The position numbers and the translations under genes were made by a program. A DNA stretch of 64,000 bases, taken from assembly GCF_040744945.1 (NCBI RefSeq), contig NZ_CP160453.1, positions 3,534,001-3,598,000 on the forward strand, written 5' to 3'. This DNA is from Saccharothrix sp. HUAS TT1. Its GTDB lineage: Bacteria; Actinomycetota; Actinomycetes; Mycobacteriales; Pseudonocardiaceae. The notes below the pieces were generated by a model that was not told the origin of the DNA, made no database searches, and was given only the letters and a program-made list of their open reading frames with translations. Positions 58,419-64,000 of this stretch are shown here, one piece after another; the stretch's first letter is position 1, and every line of letters begins with the position of its first letter.

Positions 58419-59657
58419 TCAGGAGACGGTCCACTTCTGGTTCGCGGCGCCGGTGCACGTCCACAGGTGCAGCCTGGTGCCGTTGGCGGAGCTGTTGTTC
58501 GACGCGTCCAGGCACTTGTTCGCCTGGATGTTCACGATGTCGTTCGCGCCGCTGACGGCCCACTTCTGCGCGCCGGTCCCGTTGCAGTCCCACAACTGCG
58601 CCAGCGTGCCGTCGGCCGTGCCGCCCGACGCCGCGTCGAGGCACTTGCCCAGGGCGCGGATCGTGCCGTCACCCGGCCGCGACCACTGCTGGGCGGCCGT
58701 GCCGTTGCAGTCCCACAGCTGGACCGCCGTGCCGTTGGCCGGGTTCGCGCCCGCCACGTCGACGCACTTGCCGCCGATGCCGGTGATCCGGCCGCCGGTG
58801 GGCTGGCTGCCGTCCGCCGTGGACACCCGCACGTAGTCGATCACGAACTGCTGCGGGAACGTGGTGCTCGCGTCCGGGTAGCCCGGCCACTCGCCGCCGA
58901 CCGCCAGGTTGAGGATGATGAAGAACGGCTTGTTGAACACCCACTGCCGGCCGCCGAGGTCGGCGGGCGTGCGGCGCTGGTAGACGTTGCCGTCCACGGA
59001 CCACGCGATGCCGCTCGGCGTCCACTCGATGGCGAAGGTGTGGAAGCCGTCGGCGAAGTTCGGCCCGTTGAAGGGCTGGCCGATGCCGCCCGCGCCCGAG
59101 TACCCCGGACCGTGGATGGTGCCGTACACGGTGTCGAGGTCGTGGCCCAGGAACTCCATGATGTCGATCTCGCCGCTGTTGGGCCACGGGTTGCCGGAGT
59201 TGATGTCCTGGCCGAGCATCCAGAACGCGGGCCAGATGCCCTTGCCGCGCGGCATCTTCATCCGCGCCTCGACCTTGCCGTAGGTCGTGGTGAACTTGCC
59301 CGCGGTGTTGATCCGGGCCGAGGTGTACTGGCAGCGGCCGTACCAGCAGTTGTAGTTGCCGGGGTTCTCCTTGCGGGCGGTGATGACGAGGTTGCCCGCG
59401 CCGTCCATCGACGCGTTGCTCGCCGACGTCGTGTAGTACTGGTGCTCGCGGTTGTTGCCGTTGTTGTCGCCGACCTCGGTGTTCCACTTCGAGGCGTCGA
59501 CCCTGGTGCCCGCCGGGCCGTTGAACTCCTCGGCGAAGGTCACCGCCATGGTGCCCACGTCGGCGGCGGCGTTGGAAGCCGGGGCGGCTTGCGCGGCGGG
59601 CACGGCCAGCGCGCCGAAGGCGAGCGCGACCGCACTCACCACCACTCGTGTCCTCAT
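58419..59657 (-). CDS. Secreted GH16 beta-glucanase with ricin-type lectin domain
   Basis: This is a 412-residue protein from the ATG at 59657, with AAGGGAG six bases upstream. A signal peptide (TRVVVSAVALAFGALAVPAA) is followed by a GH16 domain (about 40-290) with the ExDxxE motif GEIDIMEFLG (Glu163, Asp165, Glu168), then a RICIN/CBM13 beta-trefoil (about 295-412) with three QxW-type repeats (AQQWSR, AQKWAV, NQKWTV). It hydrolyses laminarin or similar beta-1,3-glucans, complementing the cellulase and chitinase against fungal walls. It is divergent from paaZ. No CebR or DasR element is visible at its promoter. Confidence 0.95.
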   Translation of the reverse strand: MRTRVVVSAVALAFGALAVPAAQAAPASNAAADVGTMAVTFAEEFNGPAGTRVDASKWNTEVGDNNGNNREHQYYTTSASNASMDGAGNLVITARKENPGNYNCWYGRCQYTSARINTAGKFTTTYGKVEARMKMPRGKGIWPAFWMLGQDINSGNPWPNSGEIDIMEFLGHDLDTVYGTIHGPGYSGAGGIGQPFNGPNFADGFHTFAIEWTPSGIAWSVDGNVYQRRTPADLGGRQWVFNKPFFIILNLAVGGEWPGYPDASTTFPQQFVIDYVRVSTADGSQPTGGRITGIGGKCVDVAGANPANGTAVQLWDCNGTAAQQWSRPGDGTIRALGKCLDAASGGTADGTLAQLWDCNGTGAQKWAVSGANDIVNIQANKCLDASNNSSANGTRLHLWTCTGAANQKWTVS

Positions 59658-59790
59658 CGACACTCCCTTCACTCTGGCGACGGCCAGCCAGAACTTACTG
59701 CATAGCCTTTAATCAAGTCACGATGAAAGTACGGCGCTTTACTGTCCTCATGCCGGGACACCCACCGGCCCGACGAGGAGGTCGACACCC

Positions 59791-61821
59791 ATGGCCATGC
59801 TGCGCAGCTACGTGTCCGGGCGCTGGCACGCGCCGTCCACCGAGGGCGCCCCGCTGCACGACGCGGTGACCGGCGAGGAGATCGCCCGGATCTCGTCCCA
59901 GGGCGTCGACATGGCGGCGGCCCTGGACCACGGCAGGCGCGTCGGCGGCCCGGCGCTGCGGGAGCTGACCTTCCACCAGCGCGCGGCGCTGCTCAAGGCG
60001 CTGGCCTCGAACCTGCGGGAGCACCGCGACGAGCTGTACGCGCTGTCCGCCAGGTCGGGCGCCACCAGGACCGACTCGCTGATCGACGTGGACGGCGGCA
60101 TCGGCGTGCTGTTCGGCTACGCGAGCAAGGCCAAGCGCGAGCTGCCCAACGACAAGGTGTTCGTCGACGGCGCGGTGGAGCCGCTGAGCAAGGGCGGCAC
60201 GTTCGTCGGCCAGCACGTCGCCACCCCGCTGCGGGGCGTCGCGGTGCAGATCAACGCCTTCAACTTCCCCATGTGGGGTCCGCTGGAGAAGTTCGCGCCC
60301 GCGTTCATCGCCGGCGTGCCGTCGCTGATCAAGCCCGCGTCGCAGACCGCCTACATCACCGAGAAGCTGGTCGAGCTGATGCTCGCCTCGGACCTGCTGC
60401 CGGAGGGCTCGCTCCAGCTGGTCACCGGCAGCGCGGGCGACCTGCTCGACCACCTGACCGGCCAGGACCTGGTCGGCTTCACCGGCTCCGCGTCCACCGC
60501 CCAGGTGCTGCGCACGCACCCCACCGTGGTGCGCAACAGCGTCCGCTTCAACGCCGAGGCCGACTCGTTGAACTGCTCGATCCTCGGCCCGGACGCGGCC
60601 CCGGGCACCCCCGAGTTCGACCTGTTCGTCAAGCAGCTCGTCAGCGAGATGACGGTCAAGGCGGGCCAGAAGTGCACCGCGATCCGGCGCGCCCTGGTGC
60701 CCGCGCCCCTGCTGGACGCCGTCGCCGACGCCGCGACCGCGCGGCTGGCGAAGGTCGTCATCGGCAACCCGGCCAACGAGACCGTGCGGATGGGCGCGCT
60801 GGCGGGCGTCGAGCAGCGCGAGGAGGTCCGGCGGTCGCTGAAGGCGCTGCTGGAGGCCGGTGACGTCGTCTACGGCTCGCTCGACCGGGTGGACGTGGTG
60901 GACGCCGACGCCGAGCGCGGCGCGTTCCTGTCGCCCGTGCTGCTCAAGGCCGACCCCGACCGCGCCCAGCCGCACGAGGTGGAGGCGTTCGGGCCGGTGT
61001 CCACGCTGATGGCCTACCGGGACGCCGGGCACGCGGTCGAGCTGGCCGCCCGCGGCGCGGGCAGCCTGGTCGGCTCGGTCGTCACGCACGACGCGGACTT
61101 CGCCCGGGACGTCGTGCTCGGCGTGGCGCCGTGGCACGGCCGGGTGCTGGTGCTCGACCGGGACGACGCCAAGGAGTCCACCGGCCACGGCTCGCCGCTG
61201 CCGATGCTGGTGCACGGCGGGCCGGGCCGGGCGGGCGGCGGCGAGGAGATGGGCGGCATCCGGGGCGTGCTGCACCACATGCAGCGCACCGCCGTGCAGG
61301 CCAGCCCGCGGGTGCTCAGCGCGGTCACCGGGCGGTGGGTCGCGGGCGCGCCGCGCACCGAGTCGGACGTGCACCCGTTCCGCAAGTCGCTGCGCGAGCT
61401 GCGGATCGGGGACACCGTCGTGGCCGGGCCGCGGACCGTGACGCTCGCCGACATCGAGCACTTCGCCGAGTTCACCGGCGACACGTTCTACGCGCACACG
61501 GACGAGGAGGCCGCGGCGGCGAACCCGTTCTTCGGCGGCCGGGTCGCGCACGGCTACCTGGTCGTGTCGTTCGCGGCGGGCCTGTTCGTCTCGCCCGAGC
61601 CGGGGCCGGTGCTGGCCAACTACGGGCTGGAGAGCCTGCGGTTCCTCACGCCGACGTTCCCCGGCGACGAGCTGACCGTGACGTTGACCGCGAAGCAGAT
61701 CACGCCGCGCGAGGACCAGGAGTACGGCGAGGTCCGCTGGGACGCCGACCTGGTCAACCAGAAGGGCGAGTCGGTGGCCAAGTACGACGTGCTGACGCTG
61801 GTGGCCAAGAAGCAGGCGTGA
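59791..61821 (+). CDS. paaZ: Bifunctional PaaZ: oxepin-CoA hydrolase / semialdehyde dehydrogenase
   Basis: This is a 676-residue protein from the ATG at 59791, preceded by GAGGAGG. An aldehyde-dehydrogenase domain (about 1-520; INAFNFPMWGPLEKFAPAF, KAGQKCTAIRRALVP with the catalytic Cys) is fused to a MaoC-like hydratase (about 530-676; FAEFTGDTFYAHTDEEAA, NPFFGGRVAHGYLV with Asp and His). This is the established PaaZ architecture of phenylacetate catabolism: ring opening of oxepin-CoA and oxidation of the aldehyde. The paaABCDE epoxidase genes are not in the window, so paaZ is separated from the pathway. Confidence 0.96.
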   Translation: MAMLRSYVSGRWHAPSTEGAPLHDAVTGEEIARISSQGVDMAAALDHGRRVGGPALRELTFHQRAALLKALASNLREHRDELYALSARSGATRTDSLIDVDGGIGVLFGYASKAKRELPNDKVFVDGAVEPLSKGGTFVGQHVATPLRGVAVQINAFNFPMWGPLEKFAPAFIAGVPSLIKPASQTAYITEKLVELMLASDLLPEGSLQLVTGSAGDLLDHLTGQDLVGFTGSASTAQVLRTHPTVVRNSVRFNAEADSLNCSILGPDAAPGTPEFDLFVKQLVSEMTVKAGQKCTAIRRALVPAPLLDAVADAATARLAKVVIGNPANETVRMGALAGVEQREEVRRSLKALLEAGDVVYGSLDRVDVVDADAERGAFLSPVLLKADPDRAQPHEVEAFGPVSTLMAYRDAGHAVELAARGAGSLVGSVVTHDADFARDVVLGVAPWHGRVLVLDRDDAKESTGHGSPLPMLVHGGPGRAGGGEEMGGIRGVLHHMQRTAVQASPRVLSAVTGRWVAGAPRTESDVHPFRKSLRELRIGDTVVAGPRTVTLADIEHFAEFTGDTFYAHTDEEAAAANPFFGGRVAHGYLVVSFAAGLFVSPEPGPVLANYGLESLRFLTPTFPGDELTVTLTAKQITPREDQEYGEVRWDADLVNQKGESVAKYDVLTLVAKKQA

Positions 61822-61931
61822 CCGGGAAGCGGGCGTGACCAAGAAGTCGTCGGGAACGGGAACACCGCCGCGCCCCGCCCGGTTGGCGCGGAGGGAGACC
61901 GATTCTCAACGAGCTTCGAGGAGCACCTGAG

Positions 61932-62771
61932 GTGTCTGAGACCTTTGCGCTGGGCGGGGACCTGACCGTCAACCGGCTCGGCTACGGCGCCATGCGGCTG
62001 ACCGGCGAGGGCATCTGGGGCTACCCGGCCGACCGCGACAACGCGATCGCCCTGCTGCGCCGGGTGGTCGAGCTGGGCGTCAACTTCATCGACACCGCGG
62101 ACTCCTACGGTCCGCACATCAACGAGGAGCTGATCCGGGAGGCCCTGCACCCGTACCCGGAGGACCTGGTCATCGCGACCAAGGGCGGCCTGCTGCGCAC
62201 CGGCCCGAACGAGTGGCCGGTGCTCGGCAAGCCCGCCTACCTGCGGCAGGCCGTGGAGACCAGCCTGCGCCGGCTCGGCCTGGACCGCATCGACCTCTAC
62301 CAGCTGCACCGCGTCGACCCGGACTTCCCGCTGGAGGACCAGGTCGGTGAGCTGCGCGAGCTGCAGGAGGAGGGGAAGATCCGGCACATCGGGCTGTCCG
62401 AGGTGGACGTGGACCAGCTCGAGGCGGCGCGGGCGGTCGCGCCGATCGTCAGCGTGCAGAACCTCTACAACCTGGCGAACAGGCAGCACGAGGCCGTGCT
62501 GGAGGCCACCACCGAGCAGGGCATCGCGTTCATCCCGTGGTTCCCGGTGGCGACCGGCGAGCTGGCCCGGCCGGGCGGGGTGCTGGACGAGGCGGCCCGG
62601 GAGCACGGCTCCACGCCCGCGCAGCTCGCGCTGGCGTGGCTGCTGCGCAAGTCGCCGGTCGTGCTGCCGATCCCCGGCACCTCGTCCATCGCGCACCTGG
62701 AGGAGAACGTCGCGGCGGCCGGGATCGAGCTGACCGACGAGGAGTTCGGGAAGCTGTCCGCGCTGGCCTGA
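61932..62771 (+). CDS. Aldo/keto reductase
   Basis: This is a 279-residue protein with a GTG start at 61932. The aldo/keto-reductase tetrad is visible: Asp and Tyr in FIDTADSYGPH, Lys in ATKGGL and His in LYQLHRVDPDF. The phosphate-binding end is LPIPGTSSIAHLEENVAA. It reduces aldehydes or ketones with NADPH. It follows paaZ by 110 bases on the same strand. Confidence 0.93.
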   Translation: MSETFALGGDLTVNRLGYGAMRLTGEGIWGYPADRDNAIALLRRVVELGVNFIDTADSYGPHINEELIREALHPYPEDLVIATKGGLLRTGPNEWPVLGKPAYLRQAVETSLRRLGLDRIDLYQLHRVDPDFPLEDQVGELRELQEEGKIRHIGLSEVDVDQLEAARAVAPIVSVQNLYNLANRQHEAVLEATTEQGIAFIPWFPVATGELARPGGVLDEAAREHGSTPAQLALAWLLRKSPVVLPIPGTSSIAHLEENVAAAGIELTDEEFGKLSALA

Positions 62772-62781
62772 CCGCTCCGCG

Positions 62782-63441
62782 CTAAGCCGGGTCGAACTGC
62801 CGCTGTTCGACCCGGCTCCGCAGCTTGTCGGGCAGGTCGGCCAGGGCCGGGCGCAGGTCCGGCAGCAGCTCGGGCTCCAGGGTCAGGGCGCGGAAGACGA
62901 CCGCCACCGTGACGTCGTGGTCCGGCCGGTGCACGACGTCGATCCCGTCACCCGCGGCGATCGTGCCGGGCTCCAGGACCTTGAGGTAGGCGCCGGGCAG
63001 TGCCCGTCGGGTGAACGTCTTCACCCACCCCCGCTCCTCCATCACGCCGGCGAACGTGCGGCACGGGATGCGCGGGCTCGTCACCTGGAGCAGCAGCCCG
63101 CCGATCCGCCACCGCTCGCCGATCCGCGCGCCGCACACGTCGACGCCGACCGTGGTCAGGTTCTCGCCGAACAGACCGGGGCCGAGGTCGCGGCCCAGCT
63201 CCGCCGACCAGCCGTCCAGGTCCTCCCGCGCGTAGGCGTAGACGGCCTGGTCGTCGCCGCCGTGGTGGGCCAGGTCCGAGATGTGGTCGCCGACGAGGCC
63301 GCTGCCGCCCTCGCCCCGCGCGCCCGGCGCGCGGACGTCCACCGGGCCGGCCGCGGGGCGCTTGACGATGCCGGTGTGGCCCAGCTGGGCCTGGTCGAGG
63401 TCGACGCGGGAGCCGACGTTGATCGTGAGCACGTGAGGCAT
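62782..63441 (-). CDS. MOSC-domain protein (YiiM-like)
   Basis: This is a 219-residue protein from the ATG at 63441. The MOSC domain is clear (VRAPGARGEGGSGLVGDHIS, DLAHHGGDDQAVYAYAREDL, LGPGLFGENLTTVGVDVCGA, LLLQVTSPRIPCRTFAGVME, with the conserved Cys). These proteins handle molybdenum-cofactor sulfur chemistry, for example reduction of hydroxylated bases by YiiM. It is convergent with the aldo/keto reductase, 10 bases apart. Confidence 0.93.
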   Translation of the reverse strand: MPHVLTINVGSRVDLDQAQLGHTGIVKRPAAGPVDVRAPGARGEGGSGLVGDHISDLAHHGGDDQAVYAYAREDLDGWSAELGRDLGPGLFGENLTTVGVDVCGARIGERWRIGGLLLQVTSPRIPCRTFAGVMEERGWVKTFTRRALPGAYLKVLEPGTIAAGDGIDVVHRPDHDVTVAVVFRALTLEPELLPDLRPALADLPDKLRSRVEQRQFDPA

Positions 63442-63535
63442 GGGACCGACGTTAGCCGAGCCGGTTTCGGGGTTGGCGCCCTTTGTCGCGGCGGGTGGGG
63501 GAGGATGGCCTTGTTCACCGGCCGCGGGGGGAGTC

Positions 63536-64000
63536 ATGCGCAAGTCCGTCGTCGCGTTGGTGCTGGCCGCTGTGCTGCCGGTCGCCGGGGCCCTGGCGGG
63601 TTGCGCGGAGCGGACGGGCCTGCCGACGCCGACCCTGGGCCCGGCGGCGGCCGACAGCGCCGCGCTGGTCACCGACCTGACCGCCCGCGCCGACGGGCAG
63701 CGGTCCGTCCGGTTCACGTCCGAGACCACCATGACCGGCCTGCGGGTGACGCTGGACGGCGACCTGCTGCGCACCCCGGACGGCCGGTTGGTGTCGGCCC
63801 GGGAGGACTCGTCCACCGACGTCGTGGTGCTGGAGGACGCCGGCTACTCGCGCACCGACGGCGGCCCGTGGACCAGGCTCGACCTGGCCGACCGGGCGCC
63901 CGTGCACGCGGACACCACGGTGGCGGGCCTGGCCGACGAGGTCGACCCGGCGGTGGTGGTCGAGGCGCTGGCCGGGAGCCTGCTCGTGACGACGGGCGAC
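63536..64000 (+). CDS. Lipoprotein, N-terminal part (runs off window end)
   Basis: An open frame from the ATG at 63536 (GGGGGGAG just upstream) continues past the window edge. The signal peptide ends in a lipobox (PVAGALAGC/A), so it is a lipoprotein. The readable 155 residues (VRFTSETTMTGLRVTLDGDL, RLVSAREDSSTDVVVLEDAG) match the start of LppX/LprG-like lipoproteins that bind lipids in actinomycetes. The assignment is provisional because the fold is incomplete. The divergent neighbour is the MOSC gene. Confidence 0.8.
   Translation, partial: MRKSVVALVLAAVLPVAGALAGCAERTGLPTPTLGPAAADSAALVTDLTARADGQRSVRFTSETTMTGLRVTLDGDLLRTPDGRLVSAREDSSTDVVVLEDAGYSRTDGGPWTRLDLADRAPVHADTTVAGLADEVDPAVVVEALAGSLLVTTGD

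Overview
The window is chromosomal DNA of a very GC-rich actinomycete. Almost every third codon position is G or C, GTG and TTG starts are frequent, and several families are actinobacterial hallmarks: an XRE/DUF5753 regulator paired with DUF397, an LmbU-type regulator, a mycothiol-dependent maleylpyruvate-isomerase-like enzyme, a PAC2 proteasome-chaperone homologue, and perfect or near-perfect DasR and CebR operators. A Pseudonocardiales-type soil saprophyte (Saccharothrix, Actinosynnema or Lentzea-like) fits, but that placement is inference. I saw no rRNA, tRNA, CRISPR array, prophage or insertion sequence.

Layout. 1-11.8 kb: an edge-truncated GNAT-like gene and its partner, a small secreted metalloprotease, a VWA/substrate-binding lipid-anchored-like protein, a glycosylase/ArsR pair divergent from an MFS exporter, a zinc-ribbon mini-protein, an LmbU-family regulator with a repeat tail, two CNNM/CorC-type membrane proteins and a LacI regulator. 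12-15.2 kb: a LacI-controlled sugar operon (Gfo/Idh/MocA dehydrogenase, DUF993 aldolase-like protein, sugar-phosphate-isomerase-like TIM barrel). 15.2-21 kb: DyP peroxidase, the XRE/DUF397 pair, a beta-lactamase-like serine hydrolase, an SDR, gene scars and a mycothiol enzyme. 21-31 kb: polysaccharide attack. A five-domain GH9 cellulase sits under tandem CebR boxes; a GH19 chitinase and an AA10 LPMO each carry a DasR box. A decayed ECF sigma factor and LLM remnant lie beside a carboxymuconolactone-decarboxylase gene.

31-41 kb: pseudouridine synthase, DUF4230 protein, S9 peptidase with a DUF4097 protein and its divergent regulator, a LysR/MFS divergent pair, and a secreted lipase-like protein coupled to a TipAS-type MerR regulator. 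41.5-50.5 kb: a second isomerase/dehydrogenase operon with a TetR gene beside it, a frameshifted gene, then a 1515-residue secreted ThuA/sugar-dehydrogenase/PKD/CBM6-like/DUF1080 protein coupled to a third isomerase-like protein. 50.5-64 kb: a TIMP-like secreted protein, a racemase, a collapsed acyl-CoA synthetase pseudogene, an ABC exporter, PAC2, chorismate mutase, LLM and acyl-CoA-dehydrogenase-like flavoenzymes, GH16 glucanase with a ricin-type lectin domain, PaaZ, an aldo/keto reductase, a MOSC protein and an edge-truncated lipoprotein.

How it fits together. The dominant theme is extracellular polysaccharide breakdown (cellulose, chitin, beta-1,3-glucan), followed by intracellular or envelope oxidation and isomerisation of the released sugars by three separate dehydrogenase/isomerase-type modules, each under its own apparent operator. 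A second theme is decay: at least five gene remnants with internal deletions are tucked between intact genes, and two enzymes (DyP peroxidase, lipase-like hydrolase) lack a signature catalytic residue although the genes are otherwise intact.
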